A DNA stretch of 64,000 nucleotides, from contig CAXXJA010000003.1 in NCBI GenBank assembly GCA_963678555.2, positions 558,001-622,000 of the forward strand, given 5' to 3'. Within the stretch, counting starts at the first letter, position 1; every line of letters begins with the position of its first letter. Below, one piece after another: positions 55,297 through 64,000 of this stretch. The notes under the pieces are model-generated. The model was given only the letters and a program-made list of their open reading frames with translations, ran no database searches and was not told the origin of the DNA. Both the position numbers and the translations under genes were made by a program. The stretch is from SABI01 sp963678555 (GTDB lineage Bacteria > Spirochaetota > Spirochaetia > Sphaerochaetales > Sphaerochaetaceae).

Positions 55297-56535
55297 CTAC
55301 TCGAACAGAGCGATTCTTTCTTTCTCGAGCCGTGCTCTGATCGCATCAACACGGTCCGGGTTCACCATGAATTCCTGGAATCCTTCCATGCCGACTTTCG
55401 CCATCTCGGGAGTTGTGTCTCTGTCGAAGAACTGAGCAAGGCCGTCAGCAGCGTTGAGCATCTCGAAGCCTTCCTGCTTGAACCGGTCGGTCGGGGCGGC
55501 TGAGTTGCTGTTCGGAGGAAGAGAACCGCTGGTCAGCATCGTCTGAACCTCGGGGCGGGCGATGAATGCAAGGAATTTCTTCGCATTCTCGACGTTCTTC
55601 GCCTTTGCGGGGATATGGAAGGTGTCGGTGGGAGCATCTTCATACAGGCCTACTGAAGCATCGATGACGGGGAACTGGAAGAAACCGACGTTGTCGACGA
55701 TTCCCGCGTTCTCGAGGTCCGGTACGATGAAGTTACCGATCAGGTACATGGCTGCTTCTCCGTTGATGAACGGTGCCTGGGCTTCCTGCCATGAGTAGGT
55801 CGCGTGGTTCTTGAGGAAGTGGTTGCCGTTCACCAGATCTGCCCACAGGTCGAAGACCTTGTCCAGTTCCGGATCGAGGTAGCTGGCCTTTCCTGCCATA
55901 AGATCCATGTGGTACTCATATCCGTTGACTCTGAGGTTGAGGTAGTCGAACCAGCCGGCTGCTGTCCACAGGTACTTGGTACCGATGGTGATCGGTGTCA
56001 CGCCGTTTCTGACCAGAGTGTCGTTGATCTGCATGAACTCGTCCCAGGTCTTCGGTTCTTTCAGTCCGTACTTGTCGAAGATGTCTGTGCGGTAATAGAC
56101 ACCCCACTGGTAATAGCTGTAGGGGACTCCGTACTGTTTCCCGTCGACGGTGAGAGCCTTCTTTGAAGAAGCCATCGAGTCATACAGGCCTTCTGATTCC
56201 CACACGTCACTGACGTCCATGAACAGGTCCTGATCAACGAAGAACTTCATCCTGTTTCCTGCGAACCAGAGGGCTACGTCAGGTGCCTCGGTGGCAAGGA
56301 AGTTACGGATAGCTGTCTTGTAGGCTTCGTGGTCGAAGGTGTTGAGCTGTACCTCGATCCCGGGGTTCTCGGCCTTGAACATCTCCACCGCATTGGCAAG
56401 GTCCTGTTTGGGTACCGGGTCCGAGAGATTCGAGTTGATGATGAGACTGTTGGAAGTCTCCTGTGTTCCCTGGGCAAATGTCACGGACATGGTGACAGCC
56501 AGAATGAGCAGCATCAGAATACTGAGTTTTTTCAT
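55297..56535 (-). CDS. galactoside ABC binding protein (CUT1, SBP_bac_1)
   Basis: The 412-residue protein has a signal peptide (LSILMLLILAVTMSVTFAQ, cut near TFAQ-GTQE) and the SBP_bac_1 fold: AVEMFKAENPGIEVQL, FLATEAPDVALWFAGN, VPYSYYQWGVYYRTDIF, YGLKEPKTWDEF, and FINGEAAMYLIGN. There is no lipobox Cys. It is the first gene of the operon, with AAGGAG 9 bases before the ATG and the promoter at 56566-56594. Substrate is inferred from the adjacent galactosidases. Confidence 0.9.
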   Translation of the reverse strand: MKKLSILMLLILAVTMSVTFAQGTQETSNSLIINSNLSDPVPKQDLANAVEMFKAENPGIEVQLNTFDHEAYKTAIRNFLATEAPDVALWFAGNRMKFFVDQDLFMDVSDVWESEGLYDSMASSKKALTVDGKQYGVPYSYYQWGVYYRTDIFDKYGLKEPKTWDEFMQINDTLVRNGVTPITIGTKYLWTAAGWFDYLNLRVNGYEYHMDLMAGKASYLDPELDKVFDLWADLVNGNHFLKNHATYSWQEAQAPFINGEAAMYLIGNFIVPDLENAGIVDNVGFFQFPVIDASVGLYEDAPTDTFHIPAKAKNVENAKKFLAFIARPEVQTMLTSGSLPPNSNSAAPTDRFKQEGFEMLNAADGLAQFFDRDTTPEMAKVGMEGFQEFMVNPDRVDAIRARLEKERIALFE

Positions 56536-56565
56536 AGTAGCATTCTCCTTTTTTGTGTATATGTA

Positions 56566-56594
56566 AGTATTGATTCAGAAGAATTTCCCGTCAA
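56566..56594 (-). promoter_or_regulatory. galactoside operon promoter
   Basis: On the minus strand TTGACG (56594-56589) and AATACT (56571-56566) are 17 bases apart, about 30 bases before the binding-protein start. Confidence 0.6.
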
Positions 56595-56766
56595 TTTTAA
56601 CTTGTTCACCTCACTTTCACTTTTTTCATCTAACGTGTACATAAGCCGCACAGAGCTTCTGGAAGGCCGTTTACAGAGCTGAATGGTACTTTCTCTGATC
56701 TGAGATGTGTAATTTTCTTTCAATATATTCAGATTAGTTCTATACTCTTCAGAAGAGGGAGGGGCT

Positions 56767-57621
56767 ATGATTGAAACTCAACATGATGAGGGTAGACGCG
56801 AAGGTGTGTTCCTGTATGCACCACAGGGAGAACTTGAGAAGGAGATGCCGTTTCACCTCGTAGGCGCCGGCTGTGATTTCTATCAGTACCCTGTGGACCG
56901 TCCGTTCGGTTATCCCGATTTTCAGTGGATACAGAGCATCAGCGGAGAGGGCGTTTTCACTGTTGAGGGCAGAGACTATCCCGTTCCTACCGGCAGCGGT
57001 ATCCTGCTGTATCCCAACGTAGCCCACTCATACCGCAGTGCCGGAGGCGACTGGTACGTCCACTGGATCACCTTCAACGGCTATCATATTGAGAGCATGC
57101 TCCACTATTTCACCATGAAGACGAGCGGGGTCTATGCGATGAGCTCTCAGACTCCGCTTGAAGCAGATGTTCGAAAAGCCCTCAGTCTCCTGTCCGCAGT
57201 CAACGAGATGACAGGGCTCGAGGGCTCTCTGATCATCTACCGTCTCCTGATAGATTTGTTCAAATATGTCAAAAATCGAAGAAACGAGAGTCATGATCAT
57301 AATTTCCGCAGAATCGAAAAGGTTTTCACCTATATCGACGCTCATATCGAGAAACAGATCACAGTCGATGAACTATCGCAGCTTGCCGGGGTCACTTCTC
57401 CCTATTTCTGTGAGATCTTCAAGGAGGTGACTCATCAGCGGCCGACCGAGTACCTTAACCAGAAACGCATCGCCAGGGCCAAGGAACTGATGGTGTCGCA
57501 TCCCAACCGGAAATTCACCGAAATAGCAGCTCAGGTCGGGTTCACCAGTCTCAGTTACTTCACGACTGTCTTCAAGAAACTTGAGGGAATGAGTCCCGGC
57601 ACCTATCGCCGTATGCTGTAA
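56767..57621 (+). CDS. AraC-family regulator
   Basis: The 284-residue product has an N-terminal cupin-like ligand-binding domain (FQWIQSISGEGVFTVEGRDY, SGILLYPNVAHSY) and a C-terminal double helix-turn-helix (VDELSQLAGVTSPYFCEIFK, FTEIAAQVGFTSLSYFTTVFKK and MSPGTYRR). It is divergent from the galactoside operon and most likely activates it on sugar. Promoter TTTCAA (56718-56723) and TATACT (56741-56746), 17 bases apart; GGGAGGGG just before the ATG. Its end is 11 bases from the convergent permease. Confidence 0.9.
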   Translation: MIETQHDEGRREGVFLYAPQGELEKEMPFHLVGAGCDFYQYPVDRPFGYPDFQWIQSISGEGVFTVEGRDYPVPTGSGILLYPNVAHSYRSAGGDWYVHWITFNGYHIESMLHYFTMKTSGVYAMSSQTPLEADVRKALSLLSAVNEMTGLEGSLIIYRLLIDLFKYVKNRRNESHDHNFRRIEKVFTYIDAHIEKQITVDELSQLAGVTSPYFCEIFKEVTHQRPTEYLNQKRIARAKELMVSHPNRKFTEIAAQVGFTSLSYFTTVFKKLEGMSPGTYRRML

Positions 57622-57632
57622 CCGTCAAATCC

Positions 57633-58466
57633 TTACCCTTTCACCGCCCCCGCAACCATACCACTCACTATCTTGCTGTTGAAAAGTATGAAGAATATGA
57701 GGGGCGGTATGCTTATGATCAGAACATCGGCGTACAAGAGGTTCCACTTCGTGCTGAAGGTGCTCATGAAATTGTAGAGAGTCAGCTGTACCGTGGCGTT
57801 CTTCGCACCGGGAAGGAAGTACAGGGGGTTTACGAAGTCGTTGAAGATCGTGATGGCGTTTATGATCGTCACGGTAACACTTACCGGCTTGAGAAGCGGG
57901 AAGATGATCAGGGAGAACATCTTCACGGGTCCTGTTCCGTCGATCAGGGAAGCCTCGTCGAGTTCTCTCGGGATCGTGGTAACGTAACCGCGGTAGAGCA
58001 GGAGCGTGAAGGGGAACATGATAGCCGACTCCACGAGAATCAGGCCGAGCAGACTTTTATAGAGTCCGAGCGTTCGAAGCAGCCAGATCGTCGGTACGAT
58101 CGCAGGAGGGACCATCAGGCCGGCGAGGATGAGGAAGCTGATGATGTTGACTGTTTTCCCTTTCCTTCTTCCCAGGACGAACCCTGCTGAGGAACCGATG
58201 ACGATAAGTACGATAATCGTCGCTGCACTGATGATGGAACTGTTGAAGAAGGCCCTGATAAGCATAGAGTTCGATGCCGTTATTACCTGTCGGAAGTTTT
58301 CCAGGTACTGGGTTGTCTCAGGAAATGAGAGCGTCATACGTGCAGCGGCTGCCGCGTCCTTTCCGGAATTGACTACTACGAAGTAGAAGGGGACGCCGAA
58401 CAGTGCGAGGGCGATAAGGACAGCTATGACCTCGATCATGAGTCTTTTCATCCTGATGGTGCTCAT
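57633..58466 (-). CDS. sugar ABC permease (MalG-type), third system
   Basis: The 277-residue membrane protein has six helices and the EAA loop DEASLIDGTGPVKMFSLIIFP. It overlaps the partner permease by 4 bases (ATGA). Its substrate cannot be told; no glycosidase is next to it in the window. Confidence 0.92.
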   Translation of the reverse strand: MSTIRMKRLMIEVIAVLIALALFGVPFYFVVVNSGKDAAAAARMTLSFPETTQYLENFRQVITASNSMLIRAFFNSSIISAATIIVLIVIGSSAGFVLGRRKGKTVNIISFLILAGLMVPPAIVPTIWLLRTLGLYKSLLGLILVESAIMFPFTLLLYRGYVTTIPRELDEASLIDGTGPVKMFSLIIFPLLKPVSVTVTIINAITIFNDFVNPLYFLPGAKNATVQLTLYNFMSTFSTKWNLLYADVLIISIPPLIFFILFNSKIVSGMVAGAVKG

Positions 58467-59329
58467 AGATCCACCTCCTTCTTCGTGATGATGCGGTACA
58501 AAGGAATCGCAAAGGCTGACACGATGAGGAACAGAATGACGTTTCCTGCTGTTGCGATGCCGTAGAAGCCTCCCTGGAACTGTTTATAGATGATCGAGGC
58601 CACCAGGTCCGTGGTGAAGCCGGGTCCTCCTTTGGTCATGACCCAGATCAGGTCGAACGAGCGCAGACCTCCGATGAAGGCGAGCATGATGACCGTGTTC
58701 ATCGAAGAGCGGCTGAGCGGCAGGGTGATATGGCGCAGTGCATCAAAGGAAGAGGCGCCGTCGATCCGTGCGGCCTCATAATACTGACGGTCGATCGCCT
58801 GTATTCCTGCGATGAAGATCACCATCGCGATACCCACTCCCTTCCACACATCCACCAGTGCGACCGAAAGGAGTGCGATGCTCGGGTTTCCCAACCAGTC
58901 AGGTCCATCGATACCCGCCAGAGCGAGCAGTACGTTTATGATTCCTTTGGAGGGATGCAGAAAGCTGCTGAACATGATACCGACTGCTATCGTACTGATG
59001 ATGTTCGGAAAGTAGATCAGAGACCTCAGAAACCCTCTGCTTCTCAACTCACTGGTAAGGAAAGCTGCAAGCAGGAAGCCGAGGACGACCTTCAGCGATG
59101 CGCTGACGGTGGCATAGATCAGTGTGTTCCTGAATCCGATGACAAGCGAGGGTTCGCTGAGGAAGATAGCGAAGTTATCCAGGCCGGTGAAATGCCAGTC
59201 ACTGAGCGTCCAGATCGTCAGTGAATAAAAGAACGATAGGAACGTCGGCGCGAGGAAGAAGAGGGCATAGATGACACCTGCCGGAAGGAGAAAGGTGTAG
59301 GTGTAGAGAGATTGGACTGATTTAGACAT
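58463..59329 (-). CDS. sugar ABC permease (MalF-type), third system
   Basis: The 288-residue protein has six helices and the EAA loop EAARIDGASSFDALRHITLP. ATG 59329 (MSKSVQSL) is preferred over an earlier in-frame ATG at 59359 because GGGAG precedes it at 6 bases, and because the earlier ATG lies inside the hairpin at 59350-59374. It is followed by the MalG-type partner. Confidence 0.92.
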   Translation of the reverse strand: MSKSVQSLYTYTFLLPAGVIYALFFLAPTFLSFFYSLTIWTLSDWHFTGLDNFAIFLSEPSLVIGFRNTLIYATVSASLKVVLGFLLAAFLTSELRSRGFLRSLIYFPNIISTIAVGIMFSSFLHPSKGIINVLLALAGIDGPDWLGNPSIALLSVALVDVWKGVGIAMVIFIAGIQAIDRQYYEAARIDGASSFDALRHITLPLSRSSMNTVIMLAFIGGLRSFDLIWVMTKGGPGFTTDLVASIIYKQFQGGFYGIATAGNVILFLIVSAFAIPLYRIITKKEVDL

Positions 59330-59349
59330 TGAGTACTCCCGGAGAAACG

Positions 59350-59374
59350 GGTGCCGCACTGTCTGTGCGGCACC
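59350..59374 (-). terminator. hairpin after the third binding-protein gene
   Basis: GGTGCCGCAC (59350-59359) pairs perfectly with GTGCGGCACC (59365-59374), loop TGTCT. It starts 19 bases after the binding-protein stop on the minus strand and has no clear T run. Confidence 0.75.
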
Positions 59375-59392
59375 GATAGGTGATTCCTGTGT

Positions 59393-60703
59393 TTACCAGC
59401 CGGGAAGCATCAGCTGCTTCGCCTGTTTCTCGACATCTCTGTCGTATTCGAGAGCACACTCGAGGGGAGTCTTGAGTGAAAGCCCTGCCTGAACACAGAT
59501 CTGGGGCAGGTTCGGTCCCTTGATCGGAGAGAGGAATTCGAGTGCCGCTGCAGTGCGGTCCTCGTCCACGTACCGAAGGACATCCTTGACTGCCGGGAAG
59601 ACGGTATCGGGAAGTTTTGCACCCTTGACGGCGAAGGTACCGTCGGGAGCACCTGCGCTCATCAATGCAGCAAGCCCTTCGTCACTGACGATGAAATCTA
59701 CAAACAGCTTTGCCGCTTCCAGATTCTTCGTGGTCTTTGCGATACTGATGTTGTTCGGCATCCACAGTGTTGCCCCGTTCTTATCTGCTGAGTCGCCGGG
59801 AAGTGCGAAGAAACCGATGTCGTTGATATACTCGGGGAACTTTTCATTGATACCTGCCAGTACCCACGTTGCCATGGGATAGTGTACTCCCTGACCGGTA
59901 GCGACCATTTCCATCGCATTGTCATAGGTGGTAGCCATGGGGTCCTTGTTGATCAGGCCCTTCTCGTACACCTCCTGAATCTTCTCGAATCCTCTGAGAG
60001 CCGCCGGGGTGTCGGCGAACTTCGCCTCGTTTGCCGTGTACTGGTTGGCAAAATCGGGCTCTGATGCCTCAACGTTGAAGTAATCTGCAAGGATAAGCAG
60101 CTGAGCAGTCCAGTCATCCTTGTAGGAAGCGATCACGGGAACAAGACCGGCAGCCTTGATGATCTCGCTGTTGCGGATGAACTGCGCCCAGGTGAGCGGG
60201 ACCGATAGACCGAGCTCTTCATAGACTCTCTTGTTGTAGATGATTCCACCTGCCGGGATCGGCTGGTAGGGAACCCCGTATACTCCGCCCTTACCGTCAG
60301 TGACTGTAGCCTTGAACGATTCAAGAAGCCGGTCGGCAAGCGGTTCGTTCGACAGGTCGACGAAGTTCTTCTCAAGGTTCAGCACCTGGAACAGAGAGCC
60401 GGAGTTGTACGAAAGCACGTCAGGCAGGTCGTTTGCCGCTATCCGTGTCTTCACCAGGTTTTCCCCCTCGGGTCCGCCGGGTCTGAATTCGATCTCAACT
60501 TCTATGCCGTGTTTTGCCTCAAAGGCTTCGACCACTGCATCAAGGCCCTTCTGCTGTACATCGTTGGCGAAATGGAGCCATACGATCTTCTGCGGCTGTG
60601 ACGAATCTGATGAGTCTCCTGATCCTTCACTTTTTCCTGCTGCCTGCACTGCGACCATGGCGATGAGCACAAGGGCCAGAGCAATCAGTACTTTTCGTTT
60701 CAT
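59393..60703 (-). CDS. sugar ABC binding protein, third system
   Basis: The 436-residue product has a signal peptide (VLIALALVLIAMVAVQA, then AGKSEGSG), the start style typical of spirochaete sugar-binding proteins. The SBP_bac_1 fold is shown by IVWLHFANDVQQKG, VVEAFEAKHGIEVEIEF, ANDLPDVLSYNSG, VPYQPIPAGGIIYNKRVYEELGL and VATGQGVHYPMATW. The ATG at 60703 is chosen for AAGGAGG 6 bases upstream and the signal peptide; a longer frame has no support. The upstream two-component system lies on the same strand, 93 bases before it. Confidence 0.9.
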   Translation of the reverse strand: MKRKVLIALALVLIAMVAVQAAGKSEGSGDSSDSSQPQKIVWLHFANDVQQKGLDAVVEAFEAKHGIEVEIEFRPGGPEGENLVKTRIAANDLPDVLSYNSGSLFQVLNLEKNFVDLSNEPLADRLLESFKATVTDGKGGVYGVPYQPIPAGGIIYNKRVYEELGLSVPLTWAQFIRNSEIIKAAGLVPVIASYKDDWTAQLLILADYFNVEASEPDFANQYTANEAKFADTPAALRGFEKIQEVYEKGLINKDPMATTYDNAMEMVATGQGVHYPMATWVLAGINEKFPEYINDIGFFALPGDSADKNGATLWMPNNISIAKTTKNLEAAKLFVDFIVSDEGLAALMSAGAPDGTFAVKGAKLPDTVFPAVKDVLRYVDEDRTAAALEFLSPIKGPNLPQICVQAGLSLKTPLECALEYDRDVEKQAKQLMLPGW

Positions 60704-60796
60704 AGTGTCCTCCTTGGTGAGGGAGCTGTGTTTTCCAGTTCCTCTGTCCACTCATCGTAGCACCGCCTGTGTACTGTCTACATGGACAATCGAGCC

Positions 60797-62308
60797 CTAC
60801 GTTTTATCCTTCTGGTCACTCGTTCTCTGCTCCATGATCCGGTTCGCAAACTCTTTCGGGGGAATACCTTCAACATGCTTGAACACACGGGAGAAATAGA
60901 ACGGGTCACCGTAGCCGACCTGAAGGCAGACATCCTTGAACGGGAGCTCAGGGTGTTCCGTAATGATCTGTTTTGCCGCTTCTATACGTCTGGAGGTGAG
61001 GTATTCGTTGAAGGAGGTGTCGAGGTGGCGCCGAAAGAGCTTGCTCAGGTAGGATGTGGATACCCGGAACATGTCTGCCACCTCGGAAAGGCTCATCTCA
61101 TGACGGTAACGGTGATCGATCCAGGAGCAGATCTCCTGAAAGAGGACTGGAGTGCCGGGGCTCTGTGCCTCATCCGTTTCCTGATGCTTCAGGTGTTCAC
61201 TCACGCGGCAGAGCGATGTTTCAAGGTGTTCCCACCTTGAGGCATCTGCCATGATCTGGTCAAGGTACCACTCGATATCACCGTCACTGAGGATCGGCTG
61301 ATGTCGTTCACAGAAGGTCTGAAGGGCGCTTCGCAGTTCCGATTCGATAGTGATCATCGGACTCTTTTGCTCCTTCCACTGTTCGATGACGGGACGTAGA
61401 GGATGCTCTTTTCCCTCTCCCCTCACAGAGAGGAACAGGAGGGATGCAAGATGGTGCGAGCGTTCATTGTCATGAGGTTCGATCGTCTCAGGTGGTATCC
61501 TGTCCGAGAGGAGATAGAGGTGTCTGTCCGGACTCATCAGCCTGTCGACCGCCATAAAGAGCCGAACTGTCGTGTCATGAAGCTCTTCGGGCAGGACACT
61601 CTGTGCCGAGGTGAGCAGGACGCTTGCCCCTGAGGTTTCACCTGCTATCATGTCTGAGACCTGTTCTGAGAAGGAGGAGCGGGGCATCACCGATTCCTCT
61701 GCGAGGAAGAGTTTTTCATGCTCATCCCGTCCCGCCAGCTGATAGAGCTCTCCAGGGCAGAGGTACGGTTCCTGTGTCTCGCGGGGGGTGAAACGCGAGG
61801 GGATTCCCGCAAAACGGTAGATCGCCAGGTGATAGCGGGTGGGTGTCATACCGTGTTCCTGAGGAATCCCGATGCCGGTCATTGCGGCCAGCAGCGTCTC
61901 TGCTATGATTCTCCTTCGCCGCTTTTGTACCTGAGGAGTGATGGCATCAAGGAGCTTTCTCAGCTGAGTCATGTTCACCGGCTTGATCAGGTAGTCGACG
62001 ACTCCGGTGTCGAGTACCTGCCGCACGTACTCGAATTCCTGATACCCGCTTACGATGATCACCGGAAGGAGCGGGTCTTTCTCGTGGAGGTTCTGTGCAA
62101 GCTGCACACCGCTCATGACGGGCATTTTGATATCGGTGATTACAAGGTCGACCGGATGGGAGCGCACGTAGGAGAGCGCATCAAGACCGTTCGAGGCTAC
62201 TTCGGTCACCTCATACTGGCTGCAGCAGTGGAGAATGAGTGATTTCAGATGACGTACTACCGCGGGTTCATCATCAACGAGAAGGATCGAAAACGGTGCT
62301 GTACTCAT
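60797..62308 (-). CDS. YesN-type response regulator (REC plus AraC)
   Basis: The 503-residue product has a receiver (Asp12-Asp13, phosphoacceptor Asp59 in LVITDIKMP, Lys in VDYLIKPVN), a middle region of about 270 residues without clear domain, and a C-terminal AraC double helix-turn-helix (MSLSEVADMFRVSTSYLSKLF, FKDVCLQVGYGDPFYFSRVFK). It overlaps the kinase gene by 35 bases. ATG 62308 is listed; TTG 62314 with GGAGG 5 bases upstream is as good. The pair probably activates the sugar ABC genes that follow on the strand. Confidence 0.9.
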   Translation of the reverse strand: MSTAPFSILLVDDEPAVVRHLKSLILHCCSQYEVTEVASNGLDALSYVRSHPVDLVITDIKMPVMSGVQLAQNLHEKDPLLPVIIVSGYQEFEYVRQVLDTGVVDYLIKPVNMTQLRKLLDAITPQVQKRRRRIIAETLLAAMTGIGIPQEHGMTPTRYHLAIYRFAGIPSRFTPRETQEPYLCPGELYQLAGRDEHEKLFLAEESVMPRSSFSEQVSDMIAGETSGASVLLTSAQSVLPEELHDTTVRLFMAVDRLMSPDRHLYLLSDRIPPETIEPHDNERSHHLASLLFLSVRGEGKEHPLRPVIEQWKEQKSPMITIESELRSALQTFCERHQPILSDGDIEWYLDQIMADASRWEHLETSLCRVSEHLKHQETDEAQSPGTPVLFQEICSWIDHRYRHEMSLSEVADMFRVSTSYLSKLFRRHLDTSFNEYLTSRRIEAAKQIITEHPELPFKDVCLQVGYGDPFYFSRVFKHVEGIPPKEFANRIMEQRTSDQKDKT

Positions 62309-64000
62309 AATCAAGTGGTCCTCCAAGGGTGACTCGTGCTCCTCCCTCACGTACATTGGCTACATCCCAGATAAGAGCCTCTCCGTAGAAGAGGTGAAGC
62401 CGGGCATAGGTGTTGATCAGGCCGGTCCCTTTGAGACTGAGTCCCTCGATCAGAACAGAGCGCTCGGGGGAGCTGTTGACCTGTTCCACCCGGTCACGGA
62501 GAGTCGTCAGGCTCTCCTCGGAAAAGCCTTCCCCGTCATCGGTGATGGTGACCTGCCAGGAAGATCCCTTCTGTTCCCCCTTCACCGATATATGCATGGT
62601 CTTGAGAGTGTTGTCGTACCCATGTGCTATCGAGTTCTCCGCGATCGGCTGGAAGATGATCCTCGGGGTGTGTGCCATCAGTACCGCATCCTCGATGTCG
62701 ATTGTGTACTCAAGTCTCTCCTCGAGCCGCTGTTTCATCAGGTAGAGATAGGTTTCCAGATGCTCGGCTTCGAGGGAGAGTGGAGCATACGGTACTTTGG
62801 TCTGTGTCGAATAGCTGAGCATCCTGGACACACCGTCACAGATCTCTCCGATATCGTGGTTGCCGATATCCATCGCCTTGCCCGCGATCACGGTGAGGAT
62901 ATTGTTGATGAAGTGTGGATTCACCTGAGACTGGAGTGAATCGTAGCGGGCCTGGAGCCAGAGGCCTCTTGAATCGATTTCACGGGTGATTGACTGAGCC
63001 AGGCGTTCCTTCAGTCTCAGGAAGGAGCGGTCAAGGGCAACAATCTCATCGTTCTCGTGCACCAGTTCCTCTCCCTCTTCAAGGTTGGTGACCTCGGTCT
63101 CCTCGATCCGCTCCTGTATCAGGCGGAGGGGTTTTGTCACGAACCGGGTGGCGATGGTGTTATAGGCGAGGGAGAAGAGGATGATCAGTACACCGATGGA
63201 AAGGATGATTCCTCTGGTGTAATCAAGGGGGGAGATCAGAATGTCCCGGTTTGCCACTGCAAGGACGGTTATCCCCGTATATTCACTCGTTGTCGAGGAG
63301 ATGTATTCCTTCTCTCCGGTTACGGGGTTCTTCTCGAAGAGGTGCTCACCCCGATTCCTGTAAGAGCTGTAGTAGCTCTGAAGCTCCCCCCCGACAGATC
63401 CGTGCGGGTAGAGCAGCTGCCCAGAGGGAAGAATAGCGTACAGGGTGATGTCAGGGGACAGCGGGAGGTCGAACAGCGTATCCAGTACATCGCGCGTGTA
63501 GGAAACGCTGATAATGCCGATATCTCTCTCTCCTCCGGGCACGACGCGTGCCCGTCCGAATATCTCGCGGCGCTGGCGGGGGTCGGCCGGGTCGGTCATG
63601 ACGGGTGTGGTGATCATGCTTCCCTGTGCCGTTTCAGCTTCCTTCTTCCACGGGATCGAGGTGAACAGTCCGTCTGCCGATTTCACGGCAATATGTTCAA
63701 TGAAGTTGCTTGTGAAGAAATCATCCTGTGCATTGAAGACGGTGACCGCGTAGAAATTCTTGAAGATCGAGTAGGAGTAGAGCTGCTTTCTGATGTTCTG
63801 TTCCGCCTCTGCGATGAAGCGTGCGTTGTTGACATCCTCCCTGTCAAGGGTATCCAGCACCAGGAGCGATGTCTTGAAGGAACTGTCACTGAGCAGGTCA
63901 TTGGCAATGAAGTCCATCGGTTTGAACAGACTGTCGAGCTGGTCGCTCATGCGGGCTGATAGGGTGTCAGTGTTCTCGATCGAGGAGTTCTCGAACAGGG
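62274..64000 (-). CDS. YesM-type sensor histidine kinase, 5' end outside window
   Basis: The frame is open on the minus strand to the window edge and adds at least 16 residues before the Met at 63950 (LFENSSIENTDTLSAR), so the gene starts outside. It shows an extracellular dCache-type domain, a membrane helix (GIILSIGVLIILFSLAYN), HAMP (VTKPLRLIQERI), the LytS/YesM kinase motif QVNPHFINNIL, and a HATPase (IFQPIAENSIAHGY, DDGEGF, GTGLINTYARL). It pairs with the overlapping YesN-type regulator. Sugar uptake genes downstream are the likely targets. Confidence 0.88.
   Translation of the reverse strand, partial: LFENSSIENTDTLSARMSDQLDSLFKPMDFIANDLLSDSSFKTSLLVLDTLDREDVNNARFIAEAEQNIRKQLYSYSIFKNFYAVTVFNAQDDFFTSNFIEHIAVKSADGLFTSIPWKKEAETAQGSMITTPVMTDPADPRQRREIFGRARVVPGGERDIGIISVSYTRDVLDTLFDLPLSPDITLYAILPSGQLLYPHGSVGGELQSYYSSYRNRGEHLFEKNPVTGEKEYISSTTSEYTGITVLAVANRDILISPLDYTRGIILSIGVLIILFSLAYNTIATRFVTKPLRLIQERIEETEVTNLEEGEELVHENDEIVALDRSFLRLKERLAQSITREIDSRGLWLQARYDSLQSQVNPHFINNILTVIAGKAMDIGNHDIGEICDGVSRMLSYSTQTKVPYAPLSLEAEHLETYLYLMKQRLEERLEYTIDIEDAVLMAHTPRIIFQPIAENSIAHGYDNTLKTMHISVKGEQKGSSWQVTITDDGEGFSEESLTTLRDRVEQVNSSPERSVLIEGLSLKGTGLINTYARLHLFYGEALIWDVANVREGGARVTLGGPLDYEYSTVFDPSR

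Overview
The window is a bacterial chromosome segment with a moderately GC-rich body and several AT-rich patches. A complete 16S-tRNA-Ile-23S-5S operon, sugar-binding proteins with the leader style common in spirochaetes (AAGKSE after the signal peptide), a threonyl-tRNA synthetase without a TGS domain, and many ABC sugar-uptake operons suggest a free-living or gut sugar-fermenting spirochaete, perhaps of the Sphaerochaetaceae. That placement is inference; a 16S search would settle it. The T-box leader on thrS is a mostly Bacillota device and would fit the heavy exchange with Clostridia known for Sphaerochaeta.

Layout. 1-12.9 kb is housekeeping: a partial DMT transporter, groEL, yajC-secD-secF, an overlapping ispH-HAD-rex-fRMsr operon, then T-box-thrS-carboxypeptidase-pgsA. 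13.0-18.4 kb is the rRNA operon. 18.5-19.3 kb is a HepT/MntA toxin-antitoxin pair. 19.5-31.9 kb is a signalling region with clear signs of duplication and decay: an intact response regulator and a hybrid kinase carrying two kinase modules, then a truncated binding protein, a partial HD-domain copy fused to a transketolase tail, a frameshifted garR, a DUF4143 ATPase, a regulator remnant joined to an ISL3 transposase remnant, a GntR gene, and a frameshifted dCache-PAS-GGDEF-HD gene.

32-38.6 kb holds rmuC, ornithine carbamoyltransferase, an XRE-ImmA protein, an M20 peptidase, a TetR regulator and a methyltransferase. 38.6-40.4 kb is a small island bracketed by two 86-bp direct repeats, carrying a second HEPN/MNT pair and a ParA remnant, inserted between the convergent ends of the methyltransferase and rhaB. 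40.4-48.2 kb is a rhamnose-type operon (aldolase, binding protein, ATPase, two permeases, kinase) facing a DeoR regulator. 48.9-57.6 kb is a galactoside operon (binding protein, two permeases, LacZ, GH4) facing an AraC regulator. 57.6-64 kb is a third ABC sugar system preceded on the same strand by a YesM/YesN-type two-component pair.

How the genes work together: the three ABC operons each begin with, or have early, a binding-protein gene, and each has a long perfect hairpin just after that gene, probably to keep binding-protein mRNA in excess. The most unusual items are the T-box, the double-kinase hybrid sensor and its duplicated locus, and the repeat-bracketed HEPN/MNT island.
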